14,860 bases of DNA from Planctomycetota bacterium (GCA_013816645.1 JACDEC010000023.1:1-14860); one strand, 5' to 3'; counted from the stretch's first letter, positions 1 to 5,738 are shown. Translations and numbers: made by a program. The notes: generated by a model not told the origin, from the sequence alone.

Positions 1-43
1 CCTTGACGTCCTTGAGCAGCAGCTCGTTGATGAAGCTGGGCAT
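1..43 (-). CDS. rplJ: Ribosomal protein L10, N-terminal 14 codons only (partial)
   Basis: Reading the minus strand, an ATG two bases after the rplA stop opens a frame giving MPSFINELLLKDVK before the window ends. A purine-rich AAGGAG inside the last rplA codons is a suitable ribosome binding site, so the two genes are probably translationally coupled. L10 anchors L7/L12 to the ribosomal stalk and normally follows L1 in the rplKAJL order. The identification rests mainly on that position, because 14 residues are too few to recognise the family alone. Confidence 0.7.
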   Translation of the reverse strand, partial: MPSFINELLLKDVK

Positions 44-45
44 GC

Positions 46-747
46 TTACTCCTTCACCGCGAAGGCCACCCGGACCCCGGGGCCCATGGTGGACGACACG
101 ACGATATTCTTGACGAACTCGCCCTTGACCGACGACGGCCGATGCTCGACCACGTGGCGGAGGAAGGCGCTGATGTTGTCGGCGAGCTTGGCATCCTCGA
201 ACTGGGCGGTGCCGACGCGGACGTGGACGTTGCCGGCCGCATCCGAGCGGAACTCGATCTTGCCGCCCTTGAATTCCTTGACCGCGGAGACGACATCGTC
301 GGTGACGCTGCCGGACTTGGGCGAGGGCATCAGGCCGCGCGGGCCGAGCACCTTGCCGAGCTTGCCGACGACGCGCATCATCTTCGGCGTCGAGATCGCG
401 ATGTCGAAGTCCATGAAGCCGGCTTCGACTTCCTTGACCAGGTCGTCGCCGCCGGCCTTGACCGCGCCTGCCGCGAGGGCCGCAGCGACCTTGTCGCCGT
501 CGTCGGCGAACACGATCACGCGCACGCTCTTGCCGGTGCCGTGCGGCATGCTGAACGAACCGCGGAACTGCTGATCCGCCTTCTTGGTGTCCAAATTGAG
601 GTGCACCGAGAGATCGACGCTCTCGGTGAACTTGCTCTTGGCGAGCTTCTTCACCAGACCGGCCGCGGCCGAGATCTCGTGGGGCTGCTTCAGATCGACG
701 CCGGCCGATTCGACCAGCGCGCGGTAACGCTTGCTACGACTACGCAT
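46..747 (-). CDS. rplA: 50S ribosomal protein L1
   Basis: L1 forms the mobile L1 stalk of the large subunit, binds 23S rRNA near the E site, and in many bacteria represses its own operon. The 233-residue product has the family signature MRVVGKLGKVLGPRGLMP at about residues 124-141, followed by PSPKSGSVT, and has the usual length for bacterial L1. I chose the ATG at 747 over the one 13 codons upstream because GGAG lies six bases before it and the upstream extension does not look like L1. The N-terminus (MRSRSKRYRAL) lacks the usual MAKLTKR-like opening but keeps the basic KRYRAL segment. The gene lies 68 bases after rplK and 2 bases before rplJ, so it should be cotranscribed with both. Confidence 0.97.
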   Translation of the reverse strand: MRSRSKRYRALVESAGVDLKQPHEISAAAGLVKKLAKSKFTESVDLSVHLNLDTKKADQQFRGSFSMPHGTGKSVRVIVFADDGDKVAAALAAGAVKAGGDDLVKEVEAGFMDFDIAISTPKMMRVVGKLGKVLGPRGLMPSPKSGSVTDDVVSAVKEFKGGKIEFRSDAAGNVHVRVGTAQFEDAKLADNISAFLRHVVEHRPSSVKGEFVKNIVVSSTMGPGVRVAFAVKE

Positions 748-767
748 GTATGCTCCGTGGTTCGAGC

Positions 768-787
768 GACGCACCCGTAGGCGCATC
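768..787 (-). promoter_or_regulatory. Hairpin in the rplK-rplA spacer, candidate leader structure
   Basis: In the RNA sense, GATGCGCC and GGTGCGTC form an eight-pair stem (two of them G-U) closed by a TACG loop, about 20 bases before the rplA start. The segment GTGGGA lies directly 5' of it. L1 controls its own operon through an mRNA mimic of its 23S site in several bacteria, so a structure just before rplA invites that idea. The assignment to L1 is inference only; the hairpin itself is visible. Confidence 0.3.
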
Positions 788-815
788 TCCCACTATAGAC
801 GGTGAACGAGAAGGA

Positions 816-1250
816 TCAGCCCTCGACGACGACTCCCATCGAACGGGCGGTGCCGGCGACGGTGCGCATCGCGGCTTCGATGCTGTAGGCGGTGAGCTCG
901 GGATGCTTGCGCTTGGCGATTTCCTGGAGCTGCTGCTTGTTGATCTTGCCGACGGTGCCGGCCGCGCCGGGAGTCTTGGAGCCGCTCTCGATACCGGCGG
1001 CCTTGCGGATCAGGGCGCTGACCGGGGGCTGCTTGTAGAGGAGCGTGAAGCTCTTGTCTTTGTAGACCGTGATGACGACCGGGATGATGTCGCCCTTCTG
1101 GCTCGCGGTCGCATCGTTGAACTGCTTGACGAAGGCGCCGATGTTGACGCCCTTGGCGCCGAGCGCAGGACCCACGGGGGGCGCAGGAGTCGCGCCGCCA
1201 GCCGGGATCTGCAGTTTGATCTCGCCGACGATTTCTTTCTGCTTGGCCAT
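816..1250 (-). CDS. rplK: 50S ribosomal protein L11
   Basis: L11 forms the base of the GTPase-associated centre with L10/L7-L12 and is needed for stringent-response signalling through RelA. The 144-residue product has the standard length. Its N-terminal domain carries the proline-rich PAGGATPAPPVGPALG segment (about residues 16-31, the thiostrepton-contact helix region) and GVNIGAFVKQFN. The C-terminal rRNA-binding domain ends with AAMRTVAGTARSMGV. The ATG at 1250 gives the canonical MAKQKEIVGEIKLQIPAG start. The ribosome binding site is weak (GCGAG). It follows nusG after about 200 bases that contain two hairpins, the widest gap between protein genes in this operon, so separate control of rplKAJ is possible. 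Confidence 0.98.
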   Translation of the reverse strand: MAKQKEIVGEIKLQIPAGGATPAPPVGPALGAKGVNIGAFVKQFNDATASQKGDIIPVVITVYKDKSFTLLYKQPPVSALIRKAAGIESGSKTPGAAGTVGKINKQQLQEIAKRKHPELTAYSIEAAMRTVAGTARSMGVVVEG

Positions 1251-1343
1251 CTGAGACTCGCTAGGGGCTCGGGTACGGTCCCGCCTGTTGCAGCGGGTCG
1301 CGCACTCTATTGGGGACTTTGGAAAGGGAAGAGGGTATTTGAG

Positions 1344-1362
1344 GGCGGCGCGGAGCGCCGCC
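1344..1362 (-). other. Perfect GC hairpin in the nusG-rplK spacer
   Basis: An eight-pair perfect stem (GGCGGCGC / GCGCCGCC) closes a three-base loop. On the transcribed strand no T-run follows, so it is not a typical intrinsic terminator. It may be an attenuator or RNA-stability element between nusG and rplK. The 13-base core also occurs at 2600-2612 in the opposite orientation. Confidence 0.5.
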
Positions 1363-1381
1363 GGGGGTCGGGGATCAGGGG

Positions 1382-1424
1382 TTGGGGGCCGGAGGCGCGG
1401 AGAGCCGCTTCACGCCGGCCCCAA
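1382..1424 (-). other. Second hairpin in the nusG-rplK spacer
   Basis: The arms at 1382-1392 and 1415-1424 (TTGGGGCCGG against CCGGCCCCCAA on the transcribed strand) pair over ten bases with one bulged G, and a smaller GC-rich stem may form inside. It lies just after the nusG stop and upstream of the perfect hairpin at 1344-1362. No T-run follows. A role in separating nusG from rplK expression is inference. Confidence 0.45.
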
Positions 1425-1452
1425 TCCTCTGGCCCAAGCCCCTACCCCCGTA

Positions 1453-1995
1453 CTAAACGACCGATTCGACCTGCCAGACTTCGAGCGAGACCGGGGTCTG
1501 ACGGCCGAAGACGGTGATCATCACGCGCAGTTCGCCCTTGGCGGCGTTGATCTCGCCGACCACGCCTTCCATGCCGGCGAACGTGCCCTCCTTGACCTTG
1601 ACGCGATCGTTGAGGTTGAAGGGGATCTGCACGATCGCGGCGCGCTGTTCGTCGGAGTTCTGCGCGGTGGTGATCTTGATGATGCGATCGGCCTCGTCCT
1701 TGGTCAGCGGATCCGGGTTGCGGGGGTCCGCGCCGAGGAAGCCGGTGACGCCGTCGACGTTGTTGATGGTCTCGAGGATGGCCTGGTTGGGCACCATCTC
1801 GATGTAGATGTAGCCCGGGTACAATTTGCGCTCGGTCGACACCTTTTTGCCGCGCTTGACCTCGGTCACGCGCTCGGCCGGCACCAGCATCTGGCCGACG
1901 CCTTCGAGCAGCTTGCCCAGCCGCAGCTGCTGCTGGATGTTGTCGCGGACCCGGTTCTCGCGGCCGGAAACCGCTTTGATGACGTACCAGCGCAT
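1453..1995 (-). CDS. nusG: Transcription termination/antitermination factor NusG
   Basis: NusG binds RNA polymerase through its N-terminal NGN domain and couples it to Rho, NusE/S10 or the ribosome through its KOW domain. The 180-residue product begins RWYVIKAVSGREN, the classic NGN opening, and has the YPGYIYIEM core near residue 60. It ends with a KOW domain containing FNLNDRVKVKEGTFAGMEGVV and the final WQVESVV. Length and domain order are normal, without the domain II insertion seen in some phyla. The ATG at 1995 lies three bases after the secE stop, so translational coupling is likely. The gene pair secE-nusG is nearly universal in bacteria. Confidence 0.98.
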   Translation of the reverse strand: MRWYVIKAVSGRENRVRDNIQQQLRLGKLLEGVGQMLVPAERVTEVKRGKKVSTERKLYPGYIYIEMVPNQAILETINNVDGVTGFLGADPRNPDPLTKDEADRIIKITTAQNSDEQRAAIVQIPFNLNDRVKVKEGTFAGMEGVVGEINAAKGELRVMITVFGRQTPVSLEVWQVESVV

Positions 1996-1998
1996 GGC

Positions 1999-2406
1999 TC
2001 AGCTCTTGTTCTGGAGGAGGTATTCGAGGAGGTGCAGATTGACCCAATCGACCGCGAAGATGCCGATGCCGAGCACGATGATCATCACTGCGATGACGAT
2101 CGTGCTGCGGACCAGGTCCGGACCGGTGGGCCAGGTCACGCGGACCATCTCCTGCTCGACTTCGATGAGGAAGTCGGCCGACTTGGCGACGAAACCGGCG
2201 GCGGCGATGCCGCCGATGAGCACGCCGAGCGCCAGGACCGTGAAGACGATGCCGAGCACCAGCTGACGGACATTCCCGCCGCCATCGGCGCCGAAATAGG
2301 TCGAGAACTGGGCGTAGCTGCCGGTCCAAGCGAGATCGCCGGCGACAACCAGGACGACGAGCAAGGCGATGACGCGGATCAGGCGCCCTTGCGGCCATTT
2401 ATACAT
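1999..2406 (-). CDS. secE: Preprotein translocase subunit SecE, three-helix form
   Basis: SecE is the essential clamp subunit of the SecYEG protein-export channel. The 135-residue product has a conserved C-terminal SecE unit: an amphipathic segment with EVEQEMVRVTWPTGPDLVRS (about residues 82-101, containing the family W-P-T motif) and then the essential membrane helix (about 101-122). Two further hydrophobic helices (about 9-27 and 49-73) precede it, as in E. coli SecE, whereas most bacterial SecE proteins have one. The start at 2406 is chosen because the longer frame to 2475 would run into the tRNA-Trp gene. The ribosome binding site is weak, so the start is less certain than the gene. nusG follows after three bases. 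Confidence 0.95.
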   Translation of the reverse strand: MYKWPQGRLIRVIALLVVLVVAGDLAWTGSYAQFSTYFGADGGGNVRQLVLGIVFTVLALGVLIGGIAAAGFVAKSADFLIEVEQEMVRVTWPTGPDLVRSTIVIAVMIIVLGIGIFAVDWVNLHLLEYLLQNKS

Positions 2407-2469
2407 GGCTGGCTCGAAGGCAGGCGGACAGTGACGACGACATCGGGGTCTCTCGCACGTGATGGAAAA

Positions 2470-2545
2470 TGGCACGGGAGGAGGGGCTCGAACCCCCGAC
2501 CGGCGGATTTGGAATCCGCTGCTCTACCAACTGAGCTACCCCCGT
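2470..2545 (-). tRNA. tRNA-Trp (anticodon CCA)
   Basis: The minus strand folds as a full cloverleaf with acceptor ACGGGGG / CTCCCGT (one G-U pair), D arm GCTC...GAGC, anticodon stem GCGGA/TCCGC with loop TTCCAAA, and T loop TTCGAGC. The discriminator is G and the 3' CCA is encoded (2470-2472). The anticodon CCA reads UGG. It lies between rpmG and secE, a common bacterial position for tRNA-Trp. Confidence 0.98.
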
Positions 2546-2560
2546 ATGGGTGTGGGCTAG

Positions 2561-2595
2561 TTTGGGGGGAGCGGCATCAGGCCGCCTCCCCCAAA
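2561..2595 (-). other. Long hairpin just upstream of tRNA-Trp
   Basis: Fifteen-base arms (2561-2575 and 2581-2595) pair with one A-C mismatch and one G-U pair around a five-base loop, starting with TTTGGGGG against CCCCCAAA. It ends 15 bases before the 5' end of tRNA-Trp on the transcribed strand. No T-run follows, so it is more likely a processing or mRNA-protecting structure than a terminator; that role is inference. Confidence 0.55.
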
Positions 2596-2599
2596 GAAC

Positions 2600-2640
2600 G
2601 GCGCTCCGCGCCTGCCCCCTCCGAAAAAGGGGCGGGCAGG
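2600..2640 (-). other. Two smaller hairpins between rpmG and tRNA-Trp
   Basis: GGCGC-TCC-GCGCC (2600-2612) is a perfect five-pair stem. CCTGCCC (2611-2617) pairs with GGGCAGG (2634-2640) around a loop holding a five-base A run, which reads as T on the transcribed strand. The two overlap slightly and could be alternative folds. They lie immediately after the rpmG stop. Partial termination or 3'-end protection is possible but not demonstrated. Confidence 0.4.
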
Positions 2641-2647
2641 AGCCCGA

Positions 2648-2809
2648 TTACTTGCGCTTCTTCTCTTTGTGCAGCGTGTGCTTGCGCAGCTTGGGGCTGT
2701 ACTTTTTGAGTTCCAGCTTGGGCGAGGTCTTCGCGCGGCTGGTGTAATAATTCATGTCGCCGGTCTCCGAGCAGACCAGCACGATGTGTTCGACCTTTTC
2801 CTTGGCCAT
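2648..2809 (-). CDS. rpmG: 50S ribosomal protein L33
   Basis: The 53-residue basic product begins MAKEKVEHIVLVCSETGDMNYY and ends in a lysine/arginine-rich tail (HKEKKRK), the layout of bacterial L33, a small protein near the E site of the large subunit. Key landmarks are the N-terminal beta strand, TSRAK at residues 23-27, and KLELKKYSPKLRKHT. It has a single cysteine (residue 13), so it is the zinc-free form rather than the four-cysteine form. A good GGAG lies seven bases before the ATG at 2809. The gene sits between tuf and tRNA-Trp, as in many bacteria. It is too short for a simple length-filtered gene search. Confidence 0.95.
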   Translation of the reverse strand: MAKEKVEHIVLVCSETGDMNYYTSRAKTSPKLELKKYSPKLRKHTLHKEKKRK

Positions 2810-2824
2810 GACGGATCTCCACCG

Positions 2825-2840
2825 GCGTCTTCACAGACGC
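2825..2840 (-). other. Small hairpin in the rpmG leader
   Basis: GCGTCT and AGACGC form a perfect six-pair stem around a four-base loop that reads GTGA on the transcribed strand. It ends about 16 bases before the rpmG start and close to its ribosome binding site. It shares the same loop as the larger hairpin just upstream. It could modulate rpmG translation or be a second stop signal; neither is shown. Confidence 0.45.
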
Positions 2841-2874
2841 AAAAGCCGGCGCCCGGATCACTCCGGGCGCCGGC
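2841..2874 (-). terminator. Terminator-like hairpin after tuf
   Basis: Perfect 13-pair arms at 2845-2857 and 2862-2874 (GCCGGCGCCCGGA and complement) close a GTGA loop. On the transcribed strand the stem is followed by TTTT, then GCG. The T run is short, so this is probably a partial terminator that reduces read-through from the highly expressed tuf gene into rpmG-secE-nusG. I see no obvious strong promoter after it. Confidence 0.65.
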
Positions 2875-2891
2875 GGGGTTTGCAACGAGGC

Positions 2892-4100
2892 TTACTCGAG
2901 GATCTTGGTGACGACGCCCGAACCGACGGTGTGGCCGCCTTCGCGGATGGCGAAGCGCAGCTTGTCTTCCATGGCGATCTTCGAGATCAGGGTGACCGTG
3001 ATCTTGACGTTGTCGCCAGGCATCACGATTTCCTTGTCGGCCGGCAGTTCAACGGTGCCGGTGACGTCGGTCGTGCGGAAGTAGAACTGCGGACGGTAGC
3101 CCTTCTGGAAGGGCGTCTTGCGACCGCCTTCGTCGCCCTTGAGAATGTAGACCTCGGCCTCGAACTTCTTGTGGGTGGTCACCGACTTCGGCTTGCAGAT
3201 GACCATGCCGCGCTCGATGGCTTCCTTCTCGATGCCGCGCAGGAGCAGACCGCAGTTGTCGCCGGCCTGGGTGGTATCCATTTCCTTGCGGAACATCTCG
3301 ATGCCGGTGGCGACCGACTGCATGGGCTCGTCGCGCAGGCCGACGATCTCGACGGGTTCGCCGAGCTTCAGGGTACCGCGCTCGACGCGACCGGTGGCAA
3401 CGGTGCCGCGACCGGAGATCGAGAACACGTCCTCGACCGGCATCAGGAAGGGCTTGGTGTCATCGCGCTGCGGCTCGGGGACGAACTCATCCAGGGCCTT
3501 GAGCAGATCGAGGATCGGCTTGGCGTCGGCGCCCTTGGCGTCGGTCGCGGCCAGCGCCAGGTCCGAACGACCGCGAATGATCGGGGTCTTGTCGCCGGGG
3601 AAGTTGTACTTCTTGAGCAGATCGCGGATCTCTTCCTCGACGAGGTCGAGCAGGTCCTTGTCATCGACCAGGTCGACCTTGTTGAGGAAGACCACCAGGT
3701 GGTTCACGCCGACCTGACGGGCCAGGAGCACGTGCTCCTTGGTCTGGGGCATGGGGCCGTCGCCGGCGGACACGACCAGGATCGCGCCGTCCATCTGCGC
3801 GGCGCCGGTGATCATGTTCTTGACGAAGTCGGCGTGTCCCGGGCAGTCGACGTGCGCGTAGTGGCGCTTGTCGCTGGTGTATTCGACGTGCGAGGCCGCG
3901 ATGGTCACGGTCTTGTTGGCGTCGCGGACGGTGCCGCCCTTGGTGATTTCAGCGTAGGTCCGCGGAGGCGTGGCCTTCGGGTCGACCAGCGAGCACACGT
4001 GCACCAGCGCCGCGGTGAGCGTGCTCTTGCCGTGGTCGATGTGACCGATGGTGCCGACATTGACGTGCGGCTTGTTGCGGACGAACTTTTCCTTGGCCAT
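2892..4100 (-). CDS. tuf: Elongation factor Tu, with divergent switch I and G5 motifs
   Basis: EF-Tu delivers aminoacyl-tRNA to the ribosomal A site and hydrolyses GTP on codon recognition. The 402-residue product has all three domains. The GTPase motifs are the P-loop GHIDHGKS (residues 19-26), DCPGH (85-89) and NKVD (140-143). Domain II has EDVFSISGRGTVATGRVERG, and the protein ends RFAIREGGHTVGSGVVTKILE. Two deviations stand out. The usual ARGITI of switch I reads ANKTVTI (62-67 for NKTVTI), keeping only the Mg-binding Thr (T66). The G5 motif SAL appears as SDL within IIRGRSDLALAA. A strong AGGAAG precedes the ATG at 4100. It follows four tRNA genes in the same transcript and ends just before a hairpin terminator. 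A planctomycete origin is suggested by the switch I form, from memory. Confidence 0.98.
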   Translation of the reverse strand: MAKEKFVRNKPHVNVGTIGHIDHGKSTLTAALVHVCSLVDPKATPPRTYAEITKGGTVRDANKTVTIAASHVEYTSDKRHYAHVDCPGHADFVKNMITGAAQMDGAILVVSAGDGPMPQTKEHVLLARQVGVNHLVVFLNKVDLVDDKDLLDLVEEEIRDLLKKYNFPGDKTPIIRGRSDLALAATDAKGADAKPILDLLKALDEFVPEPQRDDTKPFLMPVEDVFSISGRGTVATGRVERGTLKLGEPVEIVGLRDEPMQSVATGIEMFRKEMDTTQAGDNCGLLLRGIEKEAIERGMVICKPKSVTTHKKFEAEVYILKGDEGGRKTPFQKGYRPQFYFRTTDVTGTVELPADKEIVMPGDNVKITVTLISKIAMEDKLRFAIREGGHTVGSGVVTKILE

Positions 4101-4155
4101 GACGGTCTTCCTGAAGTGTGGCTGCCGCCGGCAGCCGATTTGATCGGGTATGAGG

Positions 4156-4231
4156 TGGAGCTGCCTTTGGGACTTGAACCCAAGACCTCGTCCTTACCAA
4201 GGACGTGCTCTACCAGCTGAGCTAAGGCAGC
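4156..4231 (-). tRNA. tRNA-Thr (anticodon GGT)
   Basis: The cloverleaf has acceptor GCTGCCT / AGGCAGC, D arm GCTC...GAGC, anticodon stem CGTCC/GGACG with loop TTGGTAA, T loop TTCAAGT, discriminator T and an encoded CCA (4156-4158). It reads ACC/ACU codons. It is the last of four tRNA genes before tuf, 55 bases upstream of the EF-Tu start. Confidence 0.98.
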
Positions 4232-4271
4232 AGCGAAGATGAGGTGGCGGAATCCTCGTGAAGGCTGGGCG

Positions 4272-4345
4272 TGGAGCGGGTGAGGGGAATCGAACCCCCG
4301 TATTCAGCTTGGAAGGCTGCTGCTCTACCATTGAGCTACACCCGC
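4272..4345 (-). tRNA. tRNA-Gly (anticodon TCC)
   Basis: Acceptor GCGGGTG pairs fully with CACCCGC, followed by discriminator T and encoded CCA. The anticodon loop CTTCCAA carries TCC, reading GGA/GGG. The first anticodon-stem pair (position 27-43) is a G-A mismatch and one T-stem pair is G-U; both are tolerable. The D arm is the compact AATGGTA form typical of tRNA-Gly. Confidence 0.97.
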
Positions 4346-4364
4346 TGGAGTGGGCGAAGCGGCT

Positions 4365-4450
4365 TGGTGGGCAGAGAAGGATTCGAACCTTCGAAGGCGT
4401 GAGCCAGCAGATTTACAGTCTGCCCCGTTTGGCCGCTTCGGTATCTGCCC
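4365..4450 (-). tRNA. tRNA-Tyr (anticodon GTA)
   Basis: Eighty-six bases with the long variable arm expected for bacterial tRNA-Tyr. Acceptor GGGCAGA pairs with TCTGCCC, discriminator A, encoded CCA (4365-4367). The anticodon stem-loop is CAGA-CTGTAAA-TCTG, giving GTA. The 87-base spacer to the next tRNA upstream is GC-rich with short inverted repeats, for example CCCC-GAA-GGGG near 4503-4514. Confidence 0.98.
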
Positions 4451-4537
4451 GCACAGGGTCGGGGGTTCAAAGAGCGCGCCGCGTGAGCGGCAAAGAGCAC
4501 ACCCCCCGAAGGGGCGTCCGATTCATGCCAGGGACGA

Positions 4538-4613
4538 TGGAGCCACCTGCCGGGCTCGAACCGGCGACCTACAGTTTACAAAACTGTTGCTCTACCAACT
4601 GAGCTACGGTGGC
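4538..4613 (-). tRNA. tRNA-Thr (anticodon TGT)
   Basis: First gene of the transcript. The anticodon stem ACAGT/ACTGT closes loop TTTGTAA, giving TGT for ACA/ACG codons. The acceptor GCCACCG / AGGTGGC has six good pairs and a G-A mismatch at the innermost position (7-66). The T arm GCCGG/CCGGC is perfect, discriminator T, CCA encoded (4538-4540). It lies about 35 bases after the -10 element of a good promoter. Confidence 0.96.
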
Positions 4614-4648
4614 AGAAGGCCCACTACCCTGGCAGGAAGCGGAGGGGT

Positions 4649-4676
4649 TTTGTAGGTTGCACCCCTGGGGTGTCAA
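4649..4676 (-). promoter_or_regulatory. Sigma-70-type promoter for the tRNA-tuf operon
   Basis: On the minus strand a perfect -35 TTGACA (4671-4676) is followed after 16 bases by TACAAA (4649-4654), which matches the -10 consensus at four of six positions. The predicted transcription start falls about 28 bases before tRNA-Thr(TGT). The spacer holds a short palindrome (CCCCAGGGG, 4662-4670). Position and quality fit a strong stable-RNA promoter driving the whole operon. Confidence 0.75.
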
Positions 4677-4787
4677 GGCGCAGCTCCGGCGGCCCGGGGG
4701 CGCGCTGGAGCGACGCAGCGTCAGAGCTGATACACCTTTGCCGCCTGATCGTGGAGGCTGCGACGTGTCCCGGGATACTCGTAGGCC

Positions 4788-5738
4788 ATGAGCATCTTCT
4801 CCGCCAGCTGGGGCCTGATCCGACAAACCGTCTCGGCCTATCTGTCCGACGACGTCCCCCGCCTGTCGGCCGCGCTCTCCTACTATACCGTCTTCTCGAT
4901 CGCCCCCCTGCTGATCATCGCCACCGGCATCGCCGGCCTGGTGTTCGGCCATGAAGCGGCGACCGGGCAGGTCCACGAGCAGATCGCCGGACTGGTCGGC
5001 AACCAAGGCGCCGAAGCCATCCAGGACCTGATCCGCGGGGCGAGCAGGGACCGCCATGGCTGGCTCGCCACGATCATCGGGCTGGTGGTGCTGCTGATCG
5101 GCGCCTCCGGCGTGTTCGGCGAACTCCAGCAGTCGCTCAATGCGATCTGGGGAGTGCGCGCCAAGCCTGGACGCAACTGGCTGACCCTGCTGCGGGTTCG
5201 CTTCCTGTCCTTCTCGATGGTCTTCGCGATCGGCTTCCTGCTCATGGTTTCGCTGTTGCTGAGCGCGGGCCTGTCGGCGGCGACCAATTGGCTGGTCGGG
5301 CAATGGGAGGCCTTCGCGATGGCCGCCCAGGCGGTCAACCTGGTGGTGTCGCTGGTGGTGATGACCGCGCTGTTCGCGCTGATCTACCGCTTCCTGCCCG
5401 ACGTGCGCCTGCAGTGGCGGGACGTGCTGCTCGGCTCGGCGATGACCGCCGGGCTGTTCACCCTCGGCAAGTTCCTGATCGGGCTCTACATCGGTCACGG
5501 CTCGTTCGGTTCGAGCTACGGCGCGGTCGGGTCGTTGGTGGTGCTGCTGGTGTGGGTCTATTATTCCGCGCAGATCTTCCTGATCGGAGCGGAGTTCACC
5601 AAGGCGGTGGCCAACAAGCGGGGATCGCCAGCACCGCCGAAGCCGCATGCCGAACGCGAACCGTGCGCGACGGCCGCTGCCGGCAAGCCCGAGCGGACCG
5701 CGACGTCCACCGCGTCCGGCCGTCCGGCAACGGCGTAA
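4788..5738 (+). CDS. YihY/BrkB-family inner-membrane protein
   Basis: A 316-residue membrane protein of the YihY/BrkB (formerly 'RNase BN') family, whose molecular function is still poorly defined. Six hydrophobic helices lie at about residues 33-54, 93-113, 139-161, 181-201, 213-234 and 247-269. The family motifs are clear: LSAALSYYTVFSIAPLL at 27-43, FGELQQSLNAIWGV at 110-123, and LLVWVYYSAQIFLIGAEFTK at 253-272. The last 40 or so residues form an Ala/Pro/Thr-rich, probably disordered cytoplasmic tail. The ATG at 4788 has no strong ribosome binding site (only GTAGG), but it fits the family N-terminus. It is transcribed divergently from the tRNA-tuf operon and converges with the phosphofructokinase 23 bases downstream. 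Confidence 0.93.
   Translation: MSIFSASWGLIRQTVSAYLSDDVPRLSAALSYYTVFSIAPLLIIATGIAGLVFGHEAATGQVHEQIAGLVGNQGAEAIQDLIRGASRDRHGWLATIIGLVVLLIGASGVFGELQQSLNAIWGVRAKPGRNWLTLLRVRFLSFSMVFAIGFLLMVSLLLSAGLSAATNWLVGQWEAFAMAAQAVNLVVSLVVMTALFALIYRFLPDVRLQWRDVLLGSAMTAGLFTLGKFLIGLYIGHGSFGSSYGAVGSLVVLLVWVYYSAQIFLIGAEFTKAVANKRGSPAPPKPHAEREPCATAAAGKPERTATSTASGRPATA

Noticed and set aside
2407..2475. Longer SecE start at 2475
   Set aside because: It would place coding sequence inside the tRNA-Trp acceptor end and adds a Cys/Arg-rich stretch before the natural hydrophobic N-terminus.
1288..2709. 473-codon plus-strand open frame opposite nusG, secE and tRNA-Trp
   Set aside because: It lies antisense to well-identified genes and a tRNA, and its Asp/His/Gly/Arg-rich composition is what high-GC antisense frames give.
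2754..4220. 488-codon plus-strand open frame opposite tuf
   Set aside because: Fully antisense to EF-Tu and rpmG and also crossing tRNA-Thr; a composition artefact of strong third-position GC.
4451..4537. Short inverted repeats in the tRNA-Tyr to tRNA-Thr(TGT) spacer as a terminator
   Set aside because: Stems are short, no T-run follows, and the four tRNA genes and tuf look like one transcript.
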